Assembly (NCBI RefSeq): GCF_031085295.1
Contig: NZ_JAVFWO010000001.1
Location: 830,400-894,399, forward strand
Direction of reading: 5' to 3'
DNA from: Microbacterium psychrotolerans
Lineage (GTDB): Bacteria > Actinomycetota > Actinomycetes > Actinomycetales > Microbacteriaceae
Length of the DNA stretch: 64,000 nucleotides
Position 1 is the first letter of the stretch. Every line of letters starts with the position of its first letter. The translations under genes were made by a program, and so were the position numbers. The notes under the pieces are model-generated. The model was not told where the DNA came from. It made no database searches and worked only from the letters and a program-made list of their open reading frames with translations. Shown piece after piece: positions 8,307 to 16,668 of this stretch.

Positions 8307-8966
8307 TCAGATGTCGCTGAAGTCGTTCGAGGGGCTCTGGAGCTCGGTGACGACGTCGCCGTTGAGCCCGGCCAGGATGAACTCCCGCCCCGGCTCCCCG
8401 GGACGGCTCAGCGATTCCACGCCTTCCACCTCTTGCCCATCGACGCCGAGATAGTCCGCCTGCCCGTCGCCGTCGGCATCCCATTCGTCCCATCCGCCCA
8501 TCGTGAGCACATCGTCGCGGGTGGACCCGACGGCGATGCCGCTCGTCGTGCGGACGGGGATGCCGCCGACGGTGGCTGCGAGGATGGCCACGCTCGCGGG
8601 ACCGTCCTTCCAGACTTTGACGGAGATTTCCTTCCATGTGTAGGCGGTGCCCCAGACTTCTCCGTGGCCCCACATGTCCTCGAAGTCTTCGCCGACGCGG
8701 GGTTCTCCTGTGAGCTGCTCCACGAAGGCGAGGAGCGGTTCCGGATCGTCGAACGAGAACGACTGGGGCTCGCCGCCGTCGGTGAACGTCATGCCCTCGA
8801 CGCCGAGGGAGATCGCGCCCGCCGGTGTCGGGGTGGGCGTCGGTGTCTCGCTTGGCTGTGCGGCGGGGATAGGGGAAGACGTCGTCGATGGTGCGGGCAC
8901 CCCAGTAGCACAGCCGGCAAGAACGAGGGCGCTGGCGACGAGGAGCGGCGAGAGGCGGCGAAGCAC
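8307..8966 (-). CDS. Secreted lipoprotein of unknown function
   Basis: 219 residues. The N-terminus has two arginines, a hydrophobic run and the lipobox LAGC (Cys19), so it should be a lipid-anchored exported protein. A Pro/Thr/Ser-rich linker (about 25-50, with repeated TP) follows, then an acidic globular part rich in Trp, Gly and Asp (WGHGEVWGTAYTWKE; DEWDADGDGQADYLGV). The Asp/Gly stretch DADGDGQADY near residue 165 resembles a calcium-binding loop, which is only a visual impression. The gene is monocistronic and convergent with the frameshifted gene at its 3' side. I recognise no family. Confidence 0.7.
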   Translation of the reverse strand: MLRRLSPLLVASALVLAGCATGVPAPSTTSSPIPAAQPSETPTPTPTPAGAISLGVEGMTFTDGGEPQSFSFDDPEPLLAFVEQLTGEPRVGEDFEDMWGHGEVWGTAYTWKEISVKVWKDGPASVAILAATVGGIPVRTTSGIAVGSTRDDVLTMGGWDEWDADGDGQADYLGVDGQEVEGVESLSRPGEPGREFILAGLNGDVVTELQSPSNDFSDI

Positions 8967-9053
8967 CAGACCAATCTAGGTGACAGGCCCCGCCGCCGTC
9001 GGCGGGATGCCCGCACCGTGTGGAGAGTGCGCGAGGACTGGTTGACTAGGCGG

Positions 9054-10037
9054 ATGCCTCTGGCCGCTGCCCGGGTCGCCGTGTGCGGTCCCGCCTCCTG
9101 GAACCACCTGATCGTGCTCGACCGGTTGCCGGATCCGGTGCCGCACATGCAGTTCGCACGGGGGGACCTGCACACGGTGGGCGGCACCTCGGCGGGCAAA
9201 GCCCTGCACCTCGCCGACCTCGGCGTCGACGTCACGCTGCACGCCTTCCTGGGCGCCGACGACGAGGGCCGTCTGGTTTCGGCGGCGCTGGAAAGAGCGG
9301 GCGTGCGCGTCGAGGCGTATGCGTCCGAGCGCACGGAACGTCACGCGAACCTGATGACACAGGCGGGGGAGCGGGTGAGCCTCTATCTCGCGACGCCGAG
9401 TGCGGCATCCGTCGACGCCCTCGAGCGGATCGGGGCTGCTGTGGCCGCCGCCGATGTCGCTGTCGTCGATCTGAGCGCGGCGGGTGTCGCGATCGTCGAG
9501 AGCCGGCTCGCCGGTGCGGGAGGCGCCCCCATCTGGACCGACCTGCACGATTACGACGGTTCGGCTGAGTTCCACGAGCCGTTCTTGCGCGCGGCAGACG
9601 TGGTGTTCATGAACGACGATGCGACGGACGATCCGTGGGCGCTGATGCAGAGCTGCCTCGACCGCGGACCCCGACTCGCGGTCTGCACCATCGGCGCGCG
9701 CGGTGCGATCGCGCTCGCCGCATCGGGGGAGCGGGCCACCGTCGCGGCGCAGCCGGTCACGGTCGCCGACACGAATGGCGCGGGGGATGCGTTCTTCGCC
9801 GGCTTCCTGGCGGCGTCACTCGCCGGTGCGGACCTGAACGGATGCCTGGAATCCGGCGCCCGTCAGGCCGTCATCGCCCTGTCGTCGGACACCTGCATCC
9901 AGCGGTCGTCGGAAGCGGAGAGGCGGGCGTCACCAGCGCGCTTCGGTGACGACTGCCGGCTGCGCCGAGGCGTCGTAGACCCGGACCCACTCGGGTCGCA
10001 CGACGACGACGGCGAAGCCCTGGTCGAGCGCGCGTGA
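9054..10037 (+). CDS. PfkB-family carbohydrate kinase, 3' end possibly frameshifted
   Basis: 327 residues as read. Ribokinase/PfkB features: VGGTSAGKALHLADLGVDVTLHAFLGADDEG and VADTNGAGDAFFAGFLAASLAG with the catalytic Asp in GAGDAF. The substrate is unknown. After VIALSSD (about position 9891) the reading frame gives Arg/Asp-rich sequence that runs 108 bp into the convergent gene. The frame one base earlier reads GHLHPAVVGSGEAG and stops at 9949, leaving only a 20-bp overlap; HLHP-type endings are familiar in this family. A one-base insertion near 9885-9893 would explain this. ATG 9054 is preferred because homology starts at VAVCGPASWNH. Confidence 0.75.
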   Translation: MPLAAARVAVCGPASWNHLIVLDRLPDPVPHMQFARGDLHTVGGTSAGKALHLADLGVDVTLHAFLGADDEGRLVSAALERAGVRVEAYASERTERHANLMTQAGERVSLYLATPSAASVDALERIGAAVAAADVAVVDLSAAGVAIVESRLAGAGGAPIWTDLHDYDGSAEFHEPFLRAADVVFMNDDATDDPWALMQSCLDRGPRLAVCTIGARGAIALAASGERATVAAQPVTVADTNGAGDAFFAGFLAASLAGADLNGCLESGARQAVIALSSDTCIQRSSEAERRASPARFGDDCRLRRGVVDPDPLGSHDDDGEALVERA

Positions 10038-10355
10038 GCCCGGGAACTGCTCGTTGTACGCGGCACCGTGCTGTTCGCGCGACGCGCCCGACGTGATGGT
10101 GGCGACGCCTTCGACCTGCACCGTCATGTCGCCCTCCGTGCCGATGACGACGGCGACACGGCCGTTCTCGCGCAGGTTGTGGACCTTGCGGGAGTCGTCG
10201 GAGGCATCGAAGATCAGCGTTCCGTCGTCGAGGGCCGCTATCCCGACCAGTGCCGCTTCGGGCGCGCCGGAGGGCGCGACGGTGGCCACGACGGCGCGGC
10301 CCTGCGCGCGGACGAAGGCGGCGAACGCGGCGGTGTCGCTGGGGTCGAAGGTCAC
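9930..10355 (-). CDS. Pyridoxamine 5'-phosphate oxidase (PPOX)-class flavoprotein
   Basis: 141 residues with a split-barrel FMN-binding fold: AFVRAQGRAVVATVAPSGAPEAALVGIAALDDG, then DSRKVHNLRENGRVAVVIG, with SRK followed by the NLR.N..VAVVIG strand typical of this class. Members bind FMN, F420 or heme; the cofactor cannot be decided here. It is transcribed towards the PfkB gene, with overlapping 3' ends as annotated. It lies downstream of the tandem repeat region on the same strand as the HNH gene. Confidence 0.8.
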   Translation of the reverse strand: MTFDPSDTAAFAAFVRAQGRAVVATVAPSGAPEAALVGIAALDDGTLIFDASDDSRKVHNLRENGRVAVVIGTEGDMTVQVEGVATITSGASREQHGAAYNEQFPGSRALDQGFAVVVVRPEWVRVYDASAQPAVVTEARW

Positions 10356-10404
10356 CGGCTCACAGTAACGGCAGTCGTCGGCAGTGGGGAGCGGTGCGGT
10401 GAGC

Positions 10405-10480
10405 CGGGGCGGCGAGGCGGCGGGGCGGTCGGGCGGCGGGGCGGCGGGGCGGTCGGGCGGCGGGACGGTCGGGCGGTCGG
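10405..10480. repeat. Nine tandem copies of an 8-bp G-rich unit
   Basis: Nine consecutive 8-mers (10405-10476) of form (C/T)(G/C)GGGCGG with few changes, plus a partial TCGG. They occur as CGGGGCGG, CGAGGCGG and TCGGGCGG. The array lies in the 213-bp gap between the HNH gene stop (10569) and the PPOX gene start (10355), so it is in the 5' region of the PPOX gene. Runs of G on the + strand could form a quadruplex. Simple repeats of this kind often vary in copy number between strains. Confidence 0.9.
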
Positions 10481-10568
10481 CGTAGAGCCGGCGTACCCTC
10501 GCTCCCGGGGCGGCAAGGACTCACAAGCCTCGCAGCAAACGTCACCACCTCCCTGCGCCGGCCCTGAC

Positions 10569-12077
10569 TCACGCCGCGCCGAACCGTCGCGGCGACTTGG
10601 ATCGGAGCACGACCGGATCTCCGATCCCACCGGTCACCGGGTCGGGCGGTGGATGGAGCCAGTAGGTGTCGGCAGAGCTGGCCGGATCTCGGTGGCGGGT
10701 GATGCGCCATCGCTGATTGTGCAGGCGAAGGTGGCAGTTGCGGCACAGGGGAACGCCGTCGTCGACATCGGTGCGGCCGTGGTGATCCCACCAATGGTCG
10801 ATGTGGTGGTACTCGCAGTGGGAGATCGGCGCCCCGCACGACGGCCAGATGCATCCACCGTCCCGGGCGGCGATCGCGATCCGCTGCTTGCGGCTGAACA
10901 GCCGCAGCTCGCGGCCGACATCGAGCGGCCTTCCGTCGGGGGCCCAGACGACCGGAATCGCGCCCGCATCACAGAGGTGCGCCTCGACGACGCCGCCGGG
11001 CAGCGCGTGCCCGCCGTCCTCCAGATGACCGACGCCGGTCACCCGCGCCGCTCCGCGCTCGTCGATGGCGGTGATCGCCGACGAATCGACGAGGATCCGC
11101 ACACCGGGCTGCCGGTCGCCGAATGCCTGCTGCGGGTCGGCGTCGGCTCCTGTGCGGAGCACCGCGATGATCGTGTCGTATTGCAGCTGTTCGTTCGTCC
11201 GATCGTCAGCTTCTGCGTCGCGCGCCCTCTCGGCGGCATCGGCGCCGACGAACCGCGGCCCACGCCGTGGGCGCAGGGCGGCTTGGAGGAGGGCGTCTAC
11301 CCATGCGCCCGCTTCGTCGTCGAAGAGGATATGGGCGTGGCGCTGTCCGCTCTCGTCGATCCACCGGCGGAAGGAACGTACGGCGAACCGCTCCTCGAAG
11401 CGCAGCGTCACGCCCACGGGATCGAGTCGGTCGCGGGCGATGCGTGCCTGGTTGCGCAGGCCTTCCACCGGCAGCGTCGCCGCTTCGTCGAGCAGCAGTC
11501 GCACGGCCCGCGACCACGCCTGCGGCAGGAATTCGGCATCGAGCTCGGGATAGCGATCGACCGGCGGTTCACCGAGACCCGCGCGGATCGCGTGGAACTG
11601 CGCTTGCGAGAGCGTCCCCGCCACAAGGGCATCGCGAACCAGCTGCAGCCACTCGGGTGCCGCCGGTGTCGGCGCGGCAGCTGTCTGAGACCACGTCCCC
11701 GTCCCGGGCGTGACTGGTTCGGACGCGAACGGGGTCATGAGCGCCAGCTCTTCTCCCGCCCGCACGGCGCGAGTGACATCACGGCGACCGAGGCCCGTGA
11801 TCTGCTGAACCAGCGCTGTCCCGGTGCGCAGCCCCTTGCGCTGCGCGAGTCCGCCGTATCCGCGATCGCGCGCCGATCGTCGCGAGACCTCCGCCGAGGC
11901 GCTCGCGACGACCAGCTCCAGGGCCTTGCGAGCCTCGGCGGTGTCGCTGAGCAGCTTCAGCAGATCGTCGTCGCCGAGCTTCTCGACCCCGATTCCGTCG
12001 GCGTCGAGCCGCTGGGCGACGCGGGCGACGGCATCCGTCAGCCGTATCGCCGGAGGCGACGACGTCAAGAGGTTCAT
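10569..12077 (-). CDS. DUF222-HNH endonuclease (13E12 repeat family)
   Basis: 502 residues. The N-terminal half (about 30-330) is a helical DUF222-type region (AVARVAQRLDADG, ARDRGYGGLAQRKGL, VRAGEELALM). The C-terminus has a Zn-binding HNH nuclease: GGCIWPSCGAPISHCEYHHIDHW, then VPLCRNCHLRLHNQRW, with two CxxC pairs and the His-His-His core. This is the abundant actinobacterial 13E12-repeat-like family, often present in many copies; the role is unknown and it is sometimes linked to mobile DNA. No partner gene is near. Confidence 0.9.
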   Translation of the reverse strand: MNLLTSSPPAIRLTDAVARVAQRLDADGIGVEKLGDDDLLKLLSDTAEARKALELVVASASAEVSRRSARDRGYGGLAQRKGLRTGTALVQQITGLGRRDVTRAVRAGEELALMTPFASEPVTPGTGTWSQTAAAPTPAAPEWLQLVRDALVAGTLSQAQFHAIRAGLGEPPVDRYPELDAEFLPQAWSRAVRLLLDEAATLPVEGLRNQARIARDRLDPVGVTLRFEERFAVRSFRRWIDESGQRHAHILFDDEAGAWVDALLQAALRPRRGPRFVGADAAERARDAEADDRTNEQLQYDTIIAVLRTGADADPQQAFGDRQPGVRILVDSSAITAIDERGAARVTGVGHLEDGGHALPGGVVEAHLCDAGAIPVVWAPDGRPLDVGRELRLFSRKQRIAIAARDGGCIWPSCGAPISHCEYHHIDHWWDHHGRTDVDDGVPLCRNCHLRLHNQRWRITRHRDPASSADTYWLHPPPDPVTGGIGDPVVLRSKSPRRFGAA

Positions 12078-12141
12078 AGAACAAAGGTACTAAGAACCTC
12101 CGACATCGAGCATATGCCGGGTCTCGACGCCGCCGCCGACT

Positions 12142-12918
12142 ATGCCTACGCTCGTGCCTGTGGTGGACCCGATGCACTTCGAGGCGAGCGCCGACGACTA
12201 CGCCGCGGCTCGGCCGTCCTACCCGGCCGCGCTGTGGCAGCGAATGCGGACGCTCGGGCTGCTGAGCCGAGGCGCTCGCGCGCTCGATCTGGGTGCCGGA
12301 AGCGGGCAGGCGACGGGGCCGCTGCTCCACGCGGGACTGCGCGTCACCGCCATCGAACCGGGACCGCGTCTCGCCGCGCACCTTCGCGCGGCTCACCCCG
12401 TCGCCGATGTGCGCATCTGCCGGGCGGAGGACATGCAGTTCTCCGCGTCGAGCTTCGACCTCGTCGTCGCGGCGACCTCGATCCACTGGATGGATCTCGA
12501 TGTGCTCCTGCCGAAGATATATACGATACTTACTTCCCGAGGTCGTTTAGCCGTGTGGCGCAACGTGTTCGGCGACGCCGACGCCCCGACCACCCATTTT
12601 CGGGCGCGGATCGCTGAGATCGTCGCCGCGCGGCAGGCACCGCCGCGCCCGGGTCCGCCCGCCGAGGACCTCGATGCGACGATCGTGGCTCTGACGACAT
12701 CGGGTCTGTTCGAGGTGACGGATGCCTCCACCTACCGATGGACTCTCGAGCTCGACGCGGCTGCGATCGGGCGTCTCTTCCGCACGTTCAGTGACTGGTC
12801 AGCCGGCGAGGTGGAGCAGGCGGTCGAGGCCGTGAGAGCTGTCGGCGGCACCGTCACCGAGCACTACTCGTCGTGGCTGGTGGTGCTCGCGCCGATCGAG
12901 CGGCCATCCACGCCGTGA
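12142..12918 (+). CDS. Class I SAM-dependent methyltransferase
   Basis: 258 residues. Rossmann-like methyltransferase: motif I ALDLGAGSGQATGPLL (about 46-61), acidic residue of motif II in TAIEPGPRLA, then AEDMQFSASSFDLVVAATSIHWMD, which is close to the UbiE/COQ5-like group. Substrate unknown. The start is uncertain: homology begins at HFEASADDYAAARPSYP, so GTG 12163 or ATG 12172 are as likely as ATG 12142. It is divergent from the HNH gene, with 64 bp between. Confidence 0.85.
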   Translation: MPTLVPVVDPMHFEASADDYAAARPSYPAALWQRMRTLGLLSRGARALDLGAGSGQATGPLLHAGLRVTAIEPGPRLAAHLRAAHPVADVRICRAEDMQFSASSFDLVVAATSIHWMDLDVLLPKIYTILTSRGRLAVWRNVFGDADAPTTHFRARIAEIVAARQAPPRPGPPAEDLDATIVALTTSGLFEVTDASTYRWTLELDAAAIGRLFRTFSDWSAGEVEQAVEAVRAVGGTVTEHYSSWLVVLAPIERPSTP

Positions 12919-12977
12919 GTGCCCGGAGTGCGCCAGTGCGCGACGGCCGACTGGAGCCGGCCTGGACCATCGCGCCG

Positions 12978-14801
12978 TTACCGGAGCGTGGCCGCGGGCT
13001 CGGGGCGGTGCACGCCCCGGGGGCGGTAGCCGAGGGCATCGGAGACGCCCGCGAGATCCGCGAGGTACCAGAGGATGGCGAGCCACATCTCGGTGCCCTG
13101 CAGGCCGGGCTCGGTCTCGGCGAGGCCGCGGGTCGCGGGAGCCGGCTCGCGGAACGAGAAGCCGGCGCCCGGCACCCAGGTCGACAGCGCATCCGACAGC
13201 AGGCGCGTGGCGAGGTCGCGCACCTCGTCGCCGCGATAGCCCGTCGCGCGCGTGAGCCACAGCGGGTGCGCGACGTCGAGCACGTTGCACGCGTTGCGCG
13301 CGCCGGCGGCGAACCATCGCGGGTCGCGCGCGTGGCGCAGCACGGTGTCGATGACGCGCTCGGGGTAGGGGATCGGCACCCCGAACTGCGCGAACGTGCC
13401 ACGCGAGGCCCGGTAGAAGCCGTTCACGACGGGCAGCAGGCCGCCGTCGGCGGTGGGTGAACCCCACATGCCGGTGTGGGGGTCGACGTTCATGACCAGC
13501 CAGCCGAAGAGCGCCTCCTCCACACCCGCCGGAATCGGATGTCCGGCACGGCGTGTCCACAGAAGCGCGGTGCCGAAGCCGTCGATGTGGTGGCCGGCGT
13601 TCCACGCGTCGGAGGCCCACGGCAGACTCTCGCAGAACGCGATCACTCGCTCCGGAGTGGCCGCGGTCACCCACGTGAGGGGAGCAGGAAACGAGGACCC
13701 CAGCAGATCGAGCGCGTACCCGACGCTCAGCACGTGGTACGCGACATCGCCGTGCGAGAACCCGAGACCCGCCTCCTGACGGCCATCGGAACCGAGAGGT
13801 GCGACCGCGCCGGTCCCGGAGTCCTGCCAATCCTGCAGCCGCCGGACCTGCGCCTCCGTGGACGCCTGCGGCGGCGCGGTGCTGAGCAGCAGATCTGCGA
13901 TCTCGATTGAATCGCCCTGTGCGCGCACCGTCGGCGCTGCGCCGGGGCGGTCTGCGAACAGCTCGAGGTCGTCGTTCCAGGAGCGCTGGAGGAGAGCGGA
14001 TGCCTCCTCCCGCGCGCGTGCGGCCAGCTCGGCGACCCGCTCGGCAAGGCCCGCGGTGGCGTCATCGGATGCCGCGATGAGGGGTGCGGCAGCGGCCGAC
14101 GTCGCCGTCCGGCTGCCCGGCGCGGCGGAGGTGTCCTGCGGGCGAGTAGCTGAAGCGAACGTCCCACCCGCCACCGGATCGTCCGTGCCGCGCGCCGCCG
14201 CGTCGGCAGCGGCGTCGGGCGCGATGCCGGTGTCATCGGGCTCGACGCGCCAGCGGATGAACCGCGCGGGGTTGCCGCCGACGACGGCCCCGGCGGGCAC
14301 GTCCTTGGTGACGACGGCGCTGGCGGCGAGCACCGCATGGGACCCGACGCGGACGCCGTCGAGGATGACGACGTGGGAGCCGATCCACACGTCGTCGCCG
14401 ATCTCGATGCCCTTCGACGTGAGCGGCTGGCGGAAGACCGGCGTGCCGGACTCCATCGAGTGGTTGAAGCCGAGGATCGACGTATGCGCGCCGATGCGCA
14501 CGCCGTCGCCCATCGTCACGCGTCCGCGGATCACCGTGTACGGGTTGATGCTGCAGTCGGCGCCGGCGAGCAGGTCGCCGGTGAGGTAGGCGCCGGCGGC
14601 GACATAGGTGCGGTCGCCGAGCCGCAGCGAGTCGTTGTCGATCGAGGCGAGCTCGGAGATGAAGCACTGCTCGCCGAGCGAGTGATCGGCGCGGCCGTCG
14701 ACCAGCGCGTGCTGGATCGCGAGCTGTGCATCGCGTTGATCGACCGACGCTTCGCGCCAGAAATCCCAGGGCGAGTACTCGTGGGCGGCGATCGCTGGCA
14801 T
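12978..14801 (-). CDS. Hexapeptide-repeat acyltransferase fused to a large (alpha/alpha)-type domain
   Basis: 607 residues. Residues about 45-185 are a left-handed beta-helix acyltransferase: turns such as INPYTVIRGRVTMGDGVRIGAHTSI, GIEIGDDVWIGSHVVILDGVRVG and the closing VTKDVPAGAVVGGNPAR, as in maltose/galactoside O-acetyltransferases. An Ala-rich linker (about 195-260) leads to a Trp-rich helical region of about 300 residues (HIDGFGTALLWTRRAG, HTGMWGSPTADGGLLP, ARNACNVLDVAHPLWL, GTEMWLAILWYLADLAG). Alternating helices with Trp and Gly turns suggest a toroid, as in glycan-active or terpene-cyclase folds; this is a visual inference. The start is 5 bp from the tRNA 3' end. The fusion is unusual. 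Confidence 0.75.
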   Translation of the reverse strand: MPAIAAHEYSPWDFWREASVDQRDAQLAIQHALVDGRADHSLGEQCFISELASIDNDSLRLGDRTYVAAGAYLTGDLLAGADCSINPYTVIRGRVTMGDGVRIGAHTSILGFNHSMESGTPVFRQPLTSKGIEIGDDVWIGSHVVILDGVRVGSHAVLAASAVVTKDVPAGAVVGGNPARFIRWRVEPDDTGIAPDAAADAAARGTDDPVAGGTFASATRPQDTSAAPGSRTATSAAAAPLIAASDDATAGLAERVAELAARAREEASALLQRSWNDDLELFADRPGAAPTVRAQGDSIEIADLLLSTAPPQASTEAQVRRLQDWQDSGTGAVAPLGSDGRQEAGLGFSHGDVAYHVLSVGYALDLLGSSFPAPLTWVTAATPERVIAFCESLPWASDAWNAGHHIDGFGTALLWTRRAGHPIPAGVEEALFGWLVMNVDPHTGMWGSPTADGGLLPVVNGFYRASRGTFAQFGVPIPYPERVIDTVLRHARDPRWFAAGARNACNVLDVAHPLWLTRATGYRGDEVRDLATRLLSDALSTWVPGAGFSFREPAPATRGLAETEPGLQGTEMWLAILWYLADLAGVSDALGYRPRGVHRPEPAATLR

Positions 14802-14805
14802 AGGG

Positions 14806-14876
14806 AGGGGCTGACGGGAATCGAACCCGCGCTGTCTGCTTGGGAAGCAGAAGTTCTGCCATTGAACTACAGCCCC
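14806..14876 (-). tRNA. tRNA-Gly (anticodon CCC)
   Basis: Read on the minus strand, the 71-nt gene begins GGGGCTG and ends CAGCCCC plus a discriminator base, giving a perfect 7-bp acceptor stem. The anticodon arm is TCTGC-TTCCCAA-GCAGA, so the anticodon is CCC (reads GGG, Gly). The T arm GCGGG-TTCGATT-CCCGT closes with one G.T pair. CCA is not encoded. Confidence 0.95.
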
Positions 14877-15183
14877 GATGCCTTGAAATTACTGGGATCA
14901 AGGATCCCTGTCAAGGCGGGGTGTACACATTGGTGTACACATGGCCGTGACGTCCAATTGCTCGGCGTCACCCCTTCAGCGTACCTGCTGCGTCGGCGAA
15001 CGCCGCAATCTCCAGTTCTCGCAAGACGGGTCGCCCGGCGGCTGGTGAGCAAATCTCGCGCGAGCGCCGTCAGGGCTATGTGCGCGAGATCACTGTCATG
15101 GACGGCTGCTCGGTCGGCGTCAACTCGACCACGGATCACCAGGCGAACGAGCCACCGTGGCATCGGGGAGGGCGTGCAGGGCT
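14877..15183. other. Intergenic stretch upstream of tRNA-Gly with twin GTGTACAC palindromes
   Basis: No supported gene. Two copies of the 8-bp palindrome GTGTACAC stand at 14921-14928 and 14933-14940 in a direct repeat of period 12, next to a small hairpin GGGATC-AAG-GATCCC (14894-14908). The palindrome pair could be a binding site or the trace of a lost recombinase gene end. Minus-strand reading through it gives short Cys/His-rich sequence with no clear family. Confidence 0.5.
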
Positions 15184-15411
15184 CTACATGTTCAGCAGGT
15201 GCTCGGGGTGCGTAGGCAGGCGCTCGATGAACGCTTGGAGGTCCGACACCAGATACAGCGGCTTGGTGCCGGAGAAGTGCGGAACGACGTCTCCAAGGCG
15301 AACGTGCTGTCGCAGACGCGACGGGCTCATCCCGACCGCCGCGGCGGCCGAGGCGTGGTCCAATGCCACAACGGCCTGCGTCGAGTCGGTGTCGGCGGTC
15401 AAGATGCTCAT
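15184..15411 (-). CDS. Small excisionase-like DNA-binding protein
   Basis: 75 residues from ATG 15411. The sequence VVALDHASAAAAVGMSPSRLRQHVRLGDVVPHF, then LYLVSDLQAFIERLP, has the layout of a MerR/Xis-type winged helix: a helix-turn-helix (AAAVGMSPSRLRQHV), a wing with a target-pocket element, and a final helix. Such proteins act as recombination directionality factors or small regulators of mobile elements. It starts 2 bp beyond the stop of the gene upstream, so the two are one transcript. No integrase is visible nearby. Confidence 0.6.
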   Translation of the reverse strand: MSILTADTDSTQAVVALDHASAAAAVGMSPSRLRQHVRLGDVVPHFSGTKPLYLVSDLQAFIERLPTHPEHLLNM

Positions 15412-15413
15412 GG

Positions 15414-15998
15414 TCAGCTGCTCGGTGGTGTCGCGGCATCCGGTCGGTCGGATGAGGGCCGCCCAAGATTCGATGTCAGGCCGGCGAGCCAGCCGGCAGT
15501 ACGCGCTTCCTGGACCCAGTACGCCGCGGTGCGCTCGGGAATCTCGAGCTCTTGGGCGATGAGCTTCAGGGGAGCGAGTCCGGCGAGGGCTGCAGTGCCA
15601 TAGAGGATCTCGATGACCTCCCAGCGCTCGTCCTTGACGCCGCGCTTGATGACCGCCTGCGCCATCCATACGGGGATGATTCGGCCCTCCGATGATGTGA
15701 GGTCAGCGACGGTAGTTGGCCTCGCTTCCGGGCTGTCGTCGAGGAGCAGTGCGATGCACCGGGGAATTGCGACCTGCAGTATCGCTTGAGTTGCGACGTA
15801 CTTCAATCGGTCCTCAAGAAACTCAGCGGCGACTGCCTCGTTGGTGAGTTTCGTGATCACGTAGCGCCCGCGATCGGGTTCGTAGTGCGCCTCGATGGTC
15901 GTCTGGATGCCGGACTCCTCGTCAACGGCAATCGCGACGAACCCAGGTGCGATGCGGAGCGTCGCGCCAACCGCCTCAGTAGCGTCCGTCGCTGTCAT
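15414..15998 (-). CDS. Hypothetical protein with a C-terminal helix-turn-helix, mobile-element type
   Basis: 194 residues from ATG 15998; a longer reading frame upstream is not convincing. The N-terminal half (ATLRIAPGFVAIAVDEESGIQTTIEAHYEPDRGRYVI) looks beta-rich. The middle is helical (VATQAILQVAIPRCIALLLDD). The C-terminus KLIAQELEIPERTAAYWVQEARTAGWL reads as a helix-turn-helix of the sigma-like or replication-initiator type. I do not recognise the family. It is tightly coupled to the excisionase-like gene, which suggests a small module left from an integrated element. Confidence 0.55.
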   Translation of the reverse strand: MTATDATEAVGATLRIAPGFVAIAVDEESGIQTTIEAHYEPDRGRYVITKLTNEAVAAEFLEDRLKYVATQAILQVAIPRCIALLLDDSPEARPTTVADLTSSEGRIIPVWMAQAVIKRGVKDERWEVIEILYGTAALAGLAPLKLIAQELEIPERTAAYWVQEARTAGWLAGLTSNLGRPSSDRPDAATPPSS

Positions 15999-16668
15999 GT
16001 CGTTGCCGTGCAGCGTCTTCACTTCGACCTTCACCCCCGGCGTTCGAGGACCGTCCTGGCGCGCGTTGGTGCAAGAGAAGCAGCGGCCCCGCCCAGGATC
16101 CCGACTTGGGCCCCTGTGGCCGAACCGACGTCGGGGCCTGACTATCGCCCAATGCAAGCGTCTCGCGCCCCATGCGGTCGACAATCCGTGATGAAGCTCG
16201 GCCCGCTGTCGATGGCTTGCCGGCGCCGGAAAGATGTCCATCACGCGGGCGGACGTGGGGCGCGGAGTCGAGACCACGGGCCGTGTGGCTCTCCTGGATG
16301 GTCGCTGGGCACGACGCCTCGCGGATGCTGCGAGCCGTCGAGTCAACGAAGAAGCCATCGGTTCCGTCTGCTCGCGATTCTCAATGCCCGCAGACGCCAT
16401 TTACCGTTTCGAAGGAAGCGTAGACCGTGATCGCCCAAGCCTTTTCCACCGCACGCTGGAAGATTGCCGATGGGTTGCACATGCAGCTCTTCGACGGCGA
16501 AGTCCGGTCGAGCGCGGCGCCACTATGCTCGCCGAGGAGGAGCGTCAGTATGCGGAACAGGTGCATCTGCCTGTCCAGATGCTCACCCGTTGTGCGGGAT
16601 GGCGGTGCCGCCTCGGCACATGGCGCGGATGCGCCGAGGCGCCACGCTGGCGTGCTGGCTGCGGACGG
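15999..16668. other. 670-bp stretch without a convincing gene
   Basis: All six frames were considered; the open frames here lack coherent composition or domains. It lies between the small DNA-binding pair and the broken end of the sulfonate-type transporter operon, and is probably junction debris of an insertion or deletion. Confidence 0.5.

Noticed and set aside
10405..10480. CRISPR-like array
   Set aside because: The repeat is 8 bp in pure tandem without spacers, so it is a simple-sequence repeat.
14806..14876. tRNA-Gly 3' end as an attB site for an element at 14.9-16.7 kb
   Set aside because: The putative element lies on the 5' side of the tRNA, no repeat of the tRNA 3' end was seen at the other side, and no integrase is present.
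16234..16668. Open frames in the stretch before the broken transporter gene
   Set aside because: No domain pattern, no SD and mixed composition; treated as non-coding debris.
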